Of a stretch of DNA of 64,000 nt, positions 29,101 to 35,940 are shown piece after piece. The notes beneath the pieces were generated by a model. It did not search any database, was not told the origin of the DNA, and saw nothing but the letters and a program-made list of their open reading frames with translations. The position numbers and the translations under genes are program-made. This DNA is from Robinsoniella peoriensis. Its GTDB lineage: Bacteria; Bacillota; Clostridia; Lachnospirales; Lachnospiraceae. Location of the stretch: assembly GCF_000797495.1 (NCBI RefSeq), contig NZ_JTGN01000004.1, forward strand, positions 248,001-312,000. Direction: 5' to 3'. Position 1 is the first letter of the stretch; every line of letters begins with the position of its first letter.

Positions 29101-30320
29101 GCTTCGGAAAAAAATTTCTGAAATACAGGAATTGGTACATTTCCCAGGAACAGAACATGGATGGAAATGCTTGTATCCTGATTTATCTCCGTTATTAATG
29201 TTTCTGTGATGGTCGAATAAATTTTAATATTATCCAGATTGTCAAACATACTATATATTGACGTTATTGTCTCCGGAATACTATCTAGAATTGGATCTGT
29301 AAAATTAAACACATTAGCATTACTATTATCTCTAGAAACATCTCTTAAATACTTTATTTCATCAATGTATTGTTTCAAAACCTCTTTAGCTTTTTCAACA
29401 TCTTTTAGTAGGAATGAGGTTAAAAACTCTATTAGCGTCACTGTATCATCTTTGAAATCACAAAGCAATACCATCAGGACTGGTTTTTTTAAGCTTCTGG
29501 CAGTAAGAAGACCACTTATTATAAACTTAAGGAGTAGCTCTGGAATAATACTGAACGCTTTCATTGCATGAATTCCATAAATAGGCCACAAGAGTTTTTC
29601 AGAAATTTTTGTTTCAAACAAACACTTTGCCAAAACAGTATTTTGCCGAAGTTTTTCCCCGGAAAACGGTCCTGTATACCAATACAGCACCTCATTCGTT
29701 AATGTATAATCTACCGGTTCATAGCTATAAACCATATCAGAAAATGGACCACTTGCCACATTTTCTGATATTTTATCAAAACTGAACGTCTGCTCTTCAT
29801 AAAAAGCACTTGGACGATTCCACTTATATGGCTGTAGTTTCCAAAACATCTCTGTAATAAACTCTTCATTCATCATTATGTCATCGTAATCAAACCCACC
29901 AGTAAGACCATAATTCATCATATTAAGTTTTGTACGACCATAAACGAAAGGAATAAAACGTACTGATACCCCTTCCATATTCACCGTTTGCCTATCCGGT
30001 ATTTCCTTATTAAAAAACGGAACCAGTATTTGCAGCTTTTCCCGCATACTTCCAAAACACTGATCATTTTCATCATCATCATCGTAAACTACTTCAATTT
30101 GACCTGTTGGCTTAAATGTACGCAAAAAATGCCTCATAACATGAATCGTATTCGCCTGATGTCCAAAATTCGGAGAATTCCATATTAATATTCTCATTGT
30201 ACGGTCAGGTTCATGCATCTTTATTTGCATTTCTGCAAGCAGCATTTCGTACAATTTTCTTTCTTCTGCGTCTGCTGCTAACAGCACCTTTTTAATAAAT
30301 TCCGTAATTTTTATAGGCAT
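20184..30320 (-). CDS. Giant 3378-residue protein, GT-B-like N-terminus, beta-rich middle, LysM-like motif
   Basis: I do not recognise this protein as a known family with a function. The first ~520 residues look like a glycosyltransferase-B fold: RILIWNSPNFGHQANTIHV near residue 44, and near 410-440 DLPPVFEGQGTS with SSGKPF, which resembles the donor-site half. Residues about 600-1560 are almost only beta-strand-like; the portion near 1410-1550 (GFGLQVGLGKSVHYG, GIFKIKIHFSFSIKIK) recalls, from memory and unverified, large proteins annotated DUF6603. A LysM-like motif (YQIKEGDTLQSIIRSKGL) lies near 1865-1910. No signal peptide or membrane helix was seen. ATG 30320 shares one base with the upstream stop (TGATG); a GTG three bases earlier is the alternative. 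The long frame is uninterrupted, so it is under selection. Confidence 0.75.
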   Translation of the reverse strand: MPIKITEFIKKVLLAADAEERKLYEMLLAEMQIKMHEPDRTMRILIWNSPNFGHQANTIHVMRHFLRTFKPTGQIEVVYDDDDENDQCFGSMREKLQILVPFFNKEIPDRQTVNMEGVSVRFIPFVYGRTKLNMMNYGLTGGFDYDDIMMNEEFITEMFWKLQPYKWNRPSAFYEEQTFSFDKISENVASGPFSDMVYSYEPVDYTLTNEVLYWYTGPFSGEKLRQNTVLAKCLFETKISEKLLWPIYGIHAMKAFSIIPELLLKFIISGLLTARSLKKPVLMVLLCDFKDDTVTLIEFLTSFLLKDVEKAKEVLKQYIDEIKYLRDVSRDNSNANVFNFTDPILDSIPETITSIYSMFDNLDNIKIYSTITETLITEINQDTSISIHVLFLGNVPIPVFQKFFSEADLPPVFEGQGTSSMMISSGKPFIQFNGGNNGGINNYNVFRVPQDISQTLQKNASLLIPLSENKEDLGISIMRFSLFLNDCYNDIYKNYFQHISQQSRNIVNDKFLMGMITGWGLVRREIVNRKKNVMPEVLDDILQQLKEAASSGVLDLDRVFAETSLQSSLKDILGEIRITGDSMEAIPEYCEGILSKVILRNARTEVYGIDMDVELEFVQAMDGWSMESTFCCESLETWEFLPWVHIQQIGFEMTVAENGLPPYGAITGRIGEIETKCRLLYPTRNGKWDLEARFDTPQTAMDIFFKLSGNLNFLESLPPGLKELSGIGVDRLRFQYDTNEEKLQEIIIGLSAKEEWIFHQNPNLSVKPSVELNILNPTSFDTRSISGKVTGVFRIGDGEDAGELSVTACYPPFKILAQLTKNNILFSDLLRMFLPQAQMSTSLAISALQMYIEPEMKSYSIYGAIDTDLEVAEGFIITGLSAGVFNTSGEVMASLKGTMQFLPKTANFLLRLEANYHTGAGFRFMGTLESGGEAKVSDLIAEYAPQQITLASDENTPQFPLGKIQAVFETESKRWSFEAGSKEPWKIQALNDLKLSAKVKIGTIPPQGQETGMEEKDPFFASVWAEFSWENVDLIIWYNYSGIQKDYGLGITCKGIGSASLKPDEGGGHKAEIDLEPTLTVGDLIRQMITWCTGSPFGLEEPWNLLEKIPLGGMKLIYHFRTKEVEFFWDIGLIDLGIARIDSIRFTYASDSNDSGRKGLFVDIKGSFIWDKGEYMRWDASKPGQAPVPPASGTSYFTLRTLAMGQHLWIPGLDSAGSVEKAMEAVEQSFQPATGEKLPPVSYCAKSSWLFATDFAILKEKGETAYMIDAQVVFNDPDIYALRLRLNGTAAKVFKGLDVQVLYRKVTSSIGVFQAEVTLPDKIRYLTIGAYSLTLPVFGLSIYTNGDFQIDVGFPWNGDFTRSMAVEAIVYPGIPIMGAAGFYFGKLSDETAGDAIPHTSKGRFQPVIIFGFGLQVGLGKSVHYGILSAGFSLTVYAILEGVLAKYNPYQSAVETKAKDEISKTTDLSEDYYFRLTGTAGISGHLFGSIDFAIIKAEVDISIQIGVQFTFEVYRPVVLTVMASLSASLSLQINLGIFKIKIHFSFSIKIKESFQIGEFQEAPWDELRTENRGVIASPVNRRLSKMAEPGDYCWNFNALKEIDKKTPLSGFLMVSPVLAADEWGETEDRTCLAVMLLLESLEAFPALVERFACFLVAAIQTDESCSEWDAKNKILSKKELDWMTDFGLASTQENLTPLSKDHMERFLKEQFAVTVLSKPKEDGEIKAVYFPVPGGLSLSVGSKVSSMDYTFGSYNQVAEGKLLSLRRMFDELAVKVAEEDSKSTMGIRDGNRCSMGEFLFADYFLLLGRQVAQALREQLRNYQFWLSGKETIKEILTWVKSESGTDYSIYDIMAGNMEHPLEKDKILVILEGETYQIKEGDTLQSIIRSKGLKAEMLARTENEAVSGLFHKGEGEHAILNLPHLEQLRLVHLLAGIKRNRSVEQIAGMVSRYHMHGLRIPTEGITPLAGGMWVKQEKGKWMLPETAGLYALTGQQFQVPADLKEELYIRFNAANVMWLGFENWKSGAVKSDKTYEIIIAPNDETVKRLSFLKAAGKEGGFMENCHLDILDMKSEQPVTASFANPVNWKPDAGVVLPVLGEETVQFQAYPLPDGMQGSYCLYYAAYEEAQGVLKKERAVNYGWGTSLTFSVCRNTDNVEGACTYELTGMKQTQIKQLEQLLENREKYSICNRMIGYTSNTGDQYQMECDGPNAVDMAMLRLNLSTETHPSGLGDQQDSDMQKFLEQLWEGSVTNSGGYYLYYWNKEKKRGLPESAFKEDGTASITLVLVYDSAQYKGGDYINTLLCGYLLEKGTFPLASADDGRVTVSPMTAPGVLSLGCQRLKPIDTGDIQNIEDGKHFLSNQFSLLSSKIVDNRDFKGSNYGMPCGPLGEDTLLYKTSLPYSNFTKKEIVSVENPGSLKGTSPYAGVGKVFQVESEWLDYYGNRLSGKAEMSQIHTGYGDKLYPISTWPSVTVQWEVRKISENPELLLLLQFDASRYEAEDGQRNAAQTLRFYQSLYDQLMDSNGIDLCMEHSLLEGEEILFEEEEWQQLTGWLFQADDSVSGYLQSVSSGGRPAVPVEKIIRFSFQNKKLNTKELFPLTVNLGIKRRRQIMMEGMEQIEGILETKSNIPPHMILDESGTRTLEKFAFHMEEAFKEEYGLRVMASGTDFNCADTSLYVIRLGKNGVGIQFREKPVIGVIRPVSNRLWSSVKPIPMKRYTTEGGLEQKPVSEKSFTDIDADRWLKIVLLAVDDMLTPRNAAAIYLADQAGQGQGAYLEQIQLSKEQLAKNLSYLLMPVFADEGRTLSKKARESLRQRLLNKLGSFYQVHAVLDYKAEVNGGIVEKDRKAPRFYGQAEFETKGSDVDIMVSDGKIELGKPQGHMAVSVSAQELARSGSGEVVSNIQGRLGYHITHVEYDVHEMRNIKEFEASKWLGFVTKENVKADMGELAIPMVLRSYPDSPYMIKQEDLSAAGSDNTCLKNVSQDYSRLLIWDYSFTYSLSYHYPQDVMHCKILWNQRDIVKSDVSNLFFEALAQFTEVYPYLKKDMDREAAILSPEGDIKPVQKILSAFSTILNEVAQASEHLLTVEKRNDDAQNDSFLIAETSVDIEGREVYMIKLFGEKLKGKIIPEILLDTQNYEAVPYTNTEKTEPNLLGDPMVSYVYRRKDTEEEFLSAADGQKIKERTVCLRGLNLLEMQNALAQISVIRNSCLMQDSSLDQNREIAEPFIYSTGNVAFENPYFAFKDISQKLDIKPKEKECPISHCFEELFKELFRESKGMEMKIQLEAKYIRIIQNGLAPMELPIFLQTPICIKAGATENVTREWENRIQKWMEEHYDNKPEENSALRFDLILFSSLTPLPKKLLRFQNLWFLYGNPDL

Positions 30321-33300
30321 CACTCTACCCCCTTCCCTTTCTCCGTATGATAAAATCCATACCAGCCAACTCCCTTTTCCCTGATTCCCGCTCCAGAACC
30401 AAACAGGTAAAAACTAATATTTCCATTGGGAGGCAGTTTACCAATTCCAAAAGCCTTCACTGCGACCTCGTTGAGCATCAGGATAAATGACTGATTTTCT
30501 TTATCATATGCAAGACGTACAGAACCAATGGAAAGCCTTAGTATATTCTGCAGAAAGAAATCTTCCGTTTTTCCGGTCCCTGGCATTTTTATTCCCATAA
30601 AAGCTTTTATACTTTCACCGTTACTCTCTGTATTCCATGCCAAAAGAAGCTGGCTCTTCAGGCCTGCTTTTCCAGCCAATTCCCCTATAGATCCAAGCTC
30701 AGCCTTCCACTCCAGACCTATCCAGGAACCCTCTCCTTCTTCCGAAAAACGTACACAGGGTATAACTTTTGCATACCCGTCCCCCTTCCACCCATTTATA
30801 TTGCCATCCACCATGTCCAGTAGCTGAAGATGCAGCTGCGAACAAAGACTATGTATTCCTGGCTCGCTTTTTAATAAATCAAATTGTGTACTGCCTGCAA
30901 AGAAAGTAAATTCCTGGACATTCTCTTTTAGCTTCATTTCCAATTCCGCATGGGAAAAAATCAAACCGCTTTTGCTTTCCTCTCCAAACGAGAACAAATC
31001 AACCATAATCTCAGAATCTGAAATAACGGGGACGGTATGGAAGTGTAAACTTCCGCTTAACGCAAAGCGGGTACAGTCAAAAGTGGGGGAAATCATTTCC
31101 ACATCTGTAACGCGTACTACCTTTAAAATATTGCTGTCCAATTCAAATGTACCGGTTTCTTTGTTTTGCAGTAAAAATACTTCTGCTCCATCTCTCAACT
31201 GGTAATGGCCTTCCAACAGCAATGCACGATACGGATTTCCGTCCTTCATGGCCTTAACTGATGAACCAAACAATCGGGCAAATGAAATCTGCGCTTTACA
31301 GGACTGCTTTACCACAGCCGAATCCCGAAACAGCACTTTTAATTCCAACAGACGAAATTCTTCGTTCCCAAAATCCTTTGGCATAATTGCCTCTACCTTT
31401 CCCTGTCCCAGATTCGTATCCCGGTAACAAATCAATCCGAATAAGGAACTATTCTTATCCTGCTTTATCTGTCCATTCTCCACACTTATAGTATTCAAAG
31501 TGATTCCTAAATGATGAACACATAGCTTCTCTGCATTTGCTGCACCAGACAGAAGCCCTGCCATCTGTGCGGGCATGTTTTCTGCTTCCAGCGGAAGTCG
31601 CAAAAACAGTACTCCCTGCCAGTTTTCATCCGTTATAACATCACAAAACTGTGAAAAATATTCCTGGTCTGTTTGTTCATATGCATCTTTAAAATAATTC
31701 TCAATCCATTTCATCAGTAACGGCTGCTGTGACATATCACCCTTACTTCCTGCATTGGTTACCGGAGAAGAGAATTCACCGCGACAGGTCCATGCATCTA
31801 TACAACTAATCAAGCTTCGCTTTTTCTTCTTTTCCTTCAAATCATCAGGGTCAAATAATTTTCCTTTGCATCCTTTGATGATCATTACTCCCCCATAGCT
31901 GCCATATTTGCAGTCAAACCCCACTTGTGCCCGGAATGTCCAATCCTGTATGCTGCACACATTCCGAAAACAGGCAGTATTGGCTTCATCATCCATTTCT
32001 CCCAAATACTCAGAATTTACTGCCACCAGGCACAGACTTGGAGACTGAAAAACCTGCACTAACTCCTCAGCAGGATTGCAAAAACAAATGCCATCCTCCC
32101 CTTCTCCATTTGTAAGCCTGATATTTCTAAACCGGTTTCCTTCCATATTTGCTAAGAATCCCGACGGTGTCACTATAGTGGTATTCTCCAAAGTATTCCC
32201 GTTTCCGGAAATACACCTTTCACAACCGTATTTTCCAATCTGCTTTTGACGCACATTTGTCAAAATATTATCCTCAAGCTTTTCCAGTTTCTGTTTATCA
32301 CGAACTAAAGCCTGCTTATAAGGCATCACAGGAAAACAAATCCCCTCTTTTGTTTCACGCAGAAGGATAGACGGCGGCTGATGCACCAATATTTCCGACA
32401 TAGAGTCCGGTTCCATGCCATAAAGTGCAAATCCAGGCGGCTCAGACACATATTTTCCTTCAGTTACACCTATCCAGGAGGTTCTAAATGCCCTTGTAAG
32501 ATTCGATGCGTTTGCATCATAATCTTCTCCAACCTGAAATGCCCTTCCTTCCACAATTGGTGCATGAGCATTTTGTCCTGAAAGAAAACGGATTTTCTCC
32601 CCTGCCTGAAGCTGCAGATATTCTGTTGCGTTCCTTCCGCATAAAAGTGATATCTCTTTTGCTCCTTCTGTTCCGTACAGATAAAATTCTCCCTCCGGAC
32701 AGAGCCTGTGATGCTTATCCTGCTTCGTCTTTGAGAATGTAAATCTTGACGGATAGTGGCTGTCTTCTTCATTTACAAAATCCAGATAAACCGTTTCTCC
32801 ATAAATTGTAGTAAAGTTTGTGGGAAAGGGCGTATCAGATTTTTCATTCAGAACATTCAGAACCGTTCGATGATTTCTATAATCTGACATCTGTCCCGAC
32901 GGCTGCTTCTGTTCATTGCAAATGTCACAAGGATCTATGATTACACAGAGGGAAAGCAGAAAATCCTTAGGCTCTATTTCTTTCATTTGATAAAGGGGGG
33001 TGTATACACTTTCTACTTTTCCTTCTGTCACATAGCTGTACTCTAATCCAGGTGTCAGTTCTTTTAAAAACTCCGACATCATAATATCCATGTTAAATAC
33101 AAGGCTGCCGCAGCATCCTTTCTCAAATGAAATTCCACAGTTAAAAATATTATAATCACCTTTTTTGAAGCCGGGTAGAAAGTCAAATACGTTGTCCCTG
33201 CTTTGTGTATTATGTAAGCTGACTTTGTCTTGTGCTATTTTTATCTTTGCATAGCTCTTAATCTCAAACCGTAGATTATCGACTATCGGGAACTGACAGT

Positions 33301-33655
33301 TTCCATAGGTAAATGCTTCCTCATTCTTTTCTGTTATAAGACCCAGTCTGGTCATATTCTCCGCTAATGGTTCTTTTCCATCACATAGCCAGAATATAGC
33401 CCTCTTAATCGTGTTATTTCCCAAAAGAACACTTTTCAACTGCTCACGAATCTTATCTGCTTCTTCTGGTGATAGTGGGAACTGCCCCCCTGGAAACCAG
33501 AAGCTGATTCCTAAATTATCCCTGTCAAGGAATGCTTCCTCTAATGATATCTCCTTTGGCCCACACTCCTCTCCCATTAAGAACAGAAATGCTTCAGCCA
33601 TATTTTCCTCTTCGTAAGCTGTATAACAGCTCATTGTCATTTTTCTAAACCGCAT
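30320..33655 (-). CDS. Unknown 1111-residue protein of the giant-protein locus
   Basis: Not recognised. The start at 33655 is set by AAGGAG 6 nt upstream; the longer frame to 33712 would begin inside the hairpin at 33711-33752. The N-terminal ~250 residues hold Cys-containing strands (ISFEKGCCGSLVFNM, CVIIDPCDICNEQ); the C-terminal ~350 are beta-rich, ending with LPPNGNISFYLFGSGAGIREKG, similar in feel to the middle of the giant neighbour. No signal peptide, membrane helix or catalytic motif was seen. Translation is coupled to the giant gene through TGATG, so the two probably form a complex or act in one pathway. Confidence 0.75.
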   Translation of the reverse strand: MRFRKMTMSCYTAYEEENMAEAFLFLMGEECGPKEISLEEAFLDRDNLGISFWFPGGQFPLSPEEADKIREQLKSVLLGNNTIKRAIFWLCDGKEPLAENMTRLGLITEKNEEAFTYGNCQFPIVDNLRFEIKSYAKIKIAQDKVSLHNTQSRDNVFDFLPGFKKGDYNIFNCGISFEKGCCGSLVFNMDIMMSEFLKELTPGLEYSYVTEGKVESVYTPLYQMKEIEPKDFLLSLCVIIDPCDICNEQKQPSGQMSDYRNHRTVLNVLNEKSDTPFPTNFTTIYGETVYLDFVNEEDSHYPSRFTFSKTKQDKHHRLCPEGEFYLYGTEGAKEISLLCGRNATEYLQLQAGEKIRFLSGQNAHAPIVEGRAFQVGEDYDANASNLTRAFRTSWIGVTEGKYVSEPPGFALYGMEPDSMSEILVHQPPSILLRETKEGICFPVMPYKQALVRDKQKLEKLEDNILTNVRQKQIGKYGCERCISGNGNTLENTTIVTPSGFLANMEGNRFRNIRLTNGEGEDGICFCNPAEELVQVFQSPSLCLVAVNSEYLGEMDDEANTACFRNVCSIQDWTFRAQVGFDCKYGSYGGVMIIKGCKGKLFDPDDLKEKKKKRSLISCIDAWTCRGEFSSPVTNAGSKGDMSQQPLLMKWIENYFKDAYEQTDQEYFSQFCDVITDENWQGVLFLRLPLEAENMPAQMAGLLSGAANAEKLCVHHLGITLNTISVENGQIKQDKNSSLFGLICYRDTNLGQGKVEAIMPKDFGNEEFRLLELKVLFRDSAVVKQSCKAQISFARLFGSSVKAMKDGNPYRALLLEGHYQLRDGAEVFLLQNKETGTFELDSNILKVVRVTDVEMISPTFDCTRFALSGSLHFHTVPVISDSEIMVDLFSFGEESKSGLIFSHAELEMKLKENVQEFTFFAGSTQFDLLKSEPGIHSLCSQLHLQLLDMVDGNINGWKGDGYAKVIPCVRFSEEGEGSWIGLEWKAELGSIGELAGKAGLKSQLLLAWNTESNGESIKAFMGIKMPGTGKTEDFFLQNILRLSIGSVRLAYDKENQSFILMLNEVAVKAFGIGKLPPNGNISFYLFGSGAGIREKGVGWYGFYHTEKGKGVE

Positions 33656-33710
33656 GACCGTCTCCTTTCCGGCAATACCTGTCCAATCTAAATTCAGACG
33701 GATAAATACC

Positions 33711-33752
33711 AAAACGCCATAAAAGTATGAGATGATACTTTTATGGCGTTTT
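33711..33752 (-). terminator. Perfect 18-bp hairpin between the 230-residue gene and the giant genes
   Basis: AAAACGCCATAAAAGTAT (33711-33728) pairs perfectly with its complement at 33735-33752 over a 6-nt loop. On the minus strand it ends in GCGTTTTGG, a short T run. Placed inside the operon, it probably acts as a leaky terminator or a 3'-end stabiliser, lowering expression of the two giant genes relative to the small one. Confidence 0.7.
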
Positions 33753-33803
33753 CACTATGCCGACATATAACCTATATATCCTCCACTATCTTACTTCGGC
33801 CTT

Positions 33804-34496
33804 TTATTCAGCCGCGAAGGTTGTAATAGCAGCTAAACCGCTTCGGGATAAAGCACTCATTTTAACATTCCATCCGTCTGTGAAATAGCCCACTATGTAA
33901 CTATGTCCAGCTACTACAGGAAAGCCATCCAACGCAATTTCCCCTGACTGAGTATTGCTTTCCACTCTGGATGCACATTTGGGTAAATCTACATATAAAT
34001 CATTTAACGCATCCCATATTCCAATCCAGTTTCCATTGTCATTTGGACGATAATTTACACAAGTATCATATTTAATCATAACAGAGGTTGGTTCAACCGA
34101 ATCTACATCAATGCAAATAGATTTATTAATAACTTCTGCACCTGAAGTTAAGGAAGAAACATAAACCGTTGAACAAAAATTGTTCGTTTGAGAACCCGGG
34201 TTGTAAGCAGCAAGAGAATATCCTATAATATATCCTCTTTCAAATAAATTTAAATCCTCCATGGTGATTGTTCCATCTTGATAATCTGATTGCATTACAT
34301 AAGTTTTTAACGGCTGCTTTCTCCATGGTATCGCAGGTCCTTTCACACTGTCATCTGCCGGCCATATCGCAAAATAGTTCTTATCTGTTCCAGGCATCGT
34401 CTCCATTAGTACATGATAATCCAGTCTCGCATGATCGCCATTGATTTTATTTAATTTAATGTTTACACTCTCTTTCTTCAAAACATTTGCCTTCAT
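33804..34496 (-). CDS. Unknown 230-residue protein with two beta-sandwich-like repeats
   Basis: No known function recognised. The protein is an internal duplication: residues about 12-118 and 125-228 share the order of a strand, Y..., N-x-(F/I)-x-IW (NYFAIWP and NWIGIWD), P..., G-x-I-x-L or G-T-I-T-M, and Y-I-(I/V)-G-Y (GYIIGYSLA and SYIVGYFTD). It has no signal peptide, few Cys and no catalytic motif; small IW...GY repeat proteins of unknown role exist in other bacteria as far as I recall. A very strong site, AGGAGG 7 nt before ATG, and the terminator-like hairpin behind it suggest high expression. First gene after the LytTR regulator. Confidence 0.8.
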   Translation of the reverse strand: MKANVLKKESVNIKLNKINGDHARLDYHVLMETMPGTDKNYFAIWPADDSVKGPAIPWRKQPLKTYVMQSDYQDGTITMEDLNLFERGYIIGYSLAAYNPGSQTNNFCSTVYVSSLTSGAEVINKSICIDVDSVEPTSVMIKYDTCVNYRPNDNGNWIGIWDALNDLYVDLPKCASRVESNTQSGEIALDGFPVVAGHSYIVGYFTDGWNVKMSALSRSGLAAITTFAAE

Positions 34497-34530
34497 AGTA
34501 AATCCTCCTAATTTTTATAATATTTTTTTC

Positions 34531-34573
34531 TGCGTTTAAACGCACTTTACGCACTTTCTGTAAGTCGAACTTT
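34531..34573 (-). promoter_or_regulatory. Direct repeats and palindrome before the 230-residue gene
   Basis: On the minus strand AAAGTTCG (34566-34573) is followed by two AAAGTGCG copies (34550-34557 and 34541-34548), then a perfect 14-bp palindrome TGCGTTTAAACGCA (34531-34544). A TATTAT box follows near 34518 without a good -35. LytTR proteins bind paired direct repeats upstream of weak promoters, so this is a likely site for the adjacent LytTR protein; inference only. Confidence 0.55.
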
Positions 34574-34574
34574 A

Positions 34575-35375
34575 TCACTCGCACATAAGCTCTTTATATA
34601 TATTTTTATATTTTTTCACTGGTATAGGAATATGTGATCCGGAAATCATGATTAATTCCGAATTACGCAAAGCTTTCACATAACTTCGATTCACGATATA
34701 ACTGCGATGAACTTTTACAAAGTCTTGTCCCAGGATACCATGACATTCTTTCCAGGAAATTCTGGCCTCAATACAGTTTTCCCTAACAGTGTGAAACATT
34801 GTATAATGGTTTTGGGCTTCCGCATATTCCACTTCCGACTCTTTTAAATAGTGTACACAACCATACTTATCCCTAATTTCTAATCGATGATCTTTTCCAT
34901 TATCATTTTCTATCAGTTTTTTCAGATATTCGTAAGTCATTGAACCTCGTTTACATGGAAAGAGCTCATAATCCCCTAAGTACTCAAGAGGACTTGAAAT
35001 ATGTATATATATAATTTTCAATTCACCATTTTTTAAATGCCAGCTAAATGTCACCCTTTGCTCCTCTTGCAATAGCAATTGTGTTTTCTGATCTGTAGTC
35101 ACCAGATAACGTCCCATCACCAGACAAGATTTCCTGTCATGGGCAACACACCAAAACTCCTGTTGCATTAAATGGCATTTAGGATTGGCTTTGCTGGTTT
35201 CTACCAAATCCTGTACGACCATATCCTTTCCATGTTTAAATTCTTTCTTTAATGCCCCTATCCAGACAACCTCTTCGCTTAGCTGCCGAATAATGTAAGA
35301 ACTGTCTTTTTGCCAAAAAAAATTAAGGCACTCCTGAGTTCTTGTAACCGCTTCCTGAATTTTCAATTTTTGCAT
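34575..35375 (-). CDS. LytTR transcription factor with NTF2/SnoaL-like N-terminus
   Basis: Cytoplasmic DNA-binding protein of 266 residues without a receiver domain. Residues 1-150 look like an NTF2/SnoaL-type sensor fold (FFWQKDSSYIIRQLSEEVVWIG, CLVMGRYLVTT); residues 165-266 are a LytTR domain (LKESEVEYAEAQNHYTMFHT, FVKVHRSYIVNRSYVKALR, IPIPVKKYKN). The fusion is common in Lachnospiraceae regulators that respond to small ligands or stress; the ligand is unknown. It ends 78 bp before the 230-residue gene, and the direct repeats between them make it the probable activator of the giant-protein locus. Confidence 0.82.
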   Translation of the reverse strand: MQKLKIQEAVTRTQECLNFFWQKDSSYIIRQLSEEVVWIGALKKEFKHGKDMVVQDLVETSKANPKCHLMQQEFWCVAHDRKSCLVMGRYLVTTDQKTQLLLQEEQRVTFSWHLKNGELKIIYIHISSPLEYLGDYELFPCKRGSMTYEYLKKLIENDNGKDHRLEIRDKYGCVHYLKESEVEYAEAQNHYTMFHTVRENCIEARISWKECHGILGQDFVKVHRSYIVNRSYVKALRNSELIMISGSHIPIPVKKYKNIYKELMCE

Positions 35376-35796
35376 AACACCACACTCCCAAAGCTTTTTT
35401 AAAGATCTTAGATGATAGAAACGATTAATGTCAAATTTTTTTCCCTAAGTTGTGGTGAATTGCATATTTTCGATGTGAATGTGCATATGTATGATCACAC
35501 TCATAGAGCCCCAAATTATATCCGTCTGAATCCGTTCCCTCCTTATTTTCACCTCATGGAATTTTACCCGGTCATTTTCATGTATAGATTTTACTATTTT
35601 ACCAGGTTTATATTTATCTATAGTTCACCTTAAATTATATCTAAATTTCATTTGTTTTCCTATGGATATGCACCAGTAACCCATACAAAGCGTGAAAAAC
35701 TTTATTTTGTATATTTTAAAGACAGCCAATCAAGGAGGCATATAAATTTCCCTAAAAAATGACATATATGTCTTCGACTGTATAAGCCACAAAATA
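35376..35796. other. AT-rich gap upstream of the LytTR regulator
   Basis: About 420 bp with no supported gene. It must hold the promoter of the LytTR regulator gene, but I could not single out convincing boxes. A 73-codon frame on the plus strand at 35412-35633 has no ribosome site and a composition unlike a protein. Confidence 0.5.
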
Positions 35797-35835
35797 AAAG
35801 CCCTGTAACTTTTTTATAAAGTTTCAGAGCTTTTA
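35797..35835 (-). terminator. Terminator after the AraC regulator gene
   Basis: A stem with two mismatches (AAAAGCCCTGTAAC against GTTTCAGAGCTTTTA) is followed on the minus strand by CTTTTATTTTG. It lies about 105 bp past the AraC-type gene's stop. Confidence 0.6.
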
Positions 35836-35940
35836 ACTTCTATATTTATTTTATCTGTCCGTTAACGGTTCAATAATGTATGCCTCCAGAAAAAATAGGA
35901 ATATATGGATTACATATAAATTTCTCCAAAGTATTTACCT

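Noticed and set aside
35412..35633. 73-codon frame on the plus strand
   Set aside because: No ribosome site, very aromatic and Tyr/Phe-rich composition, and no neighbours in that direction.
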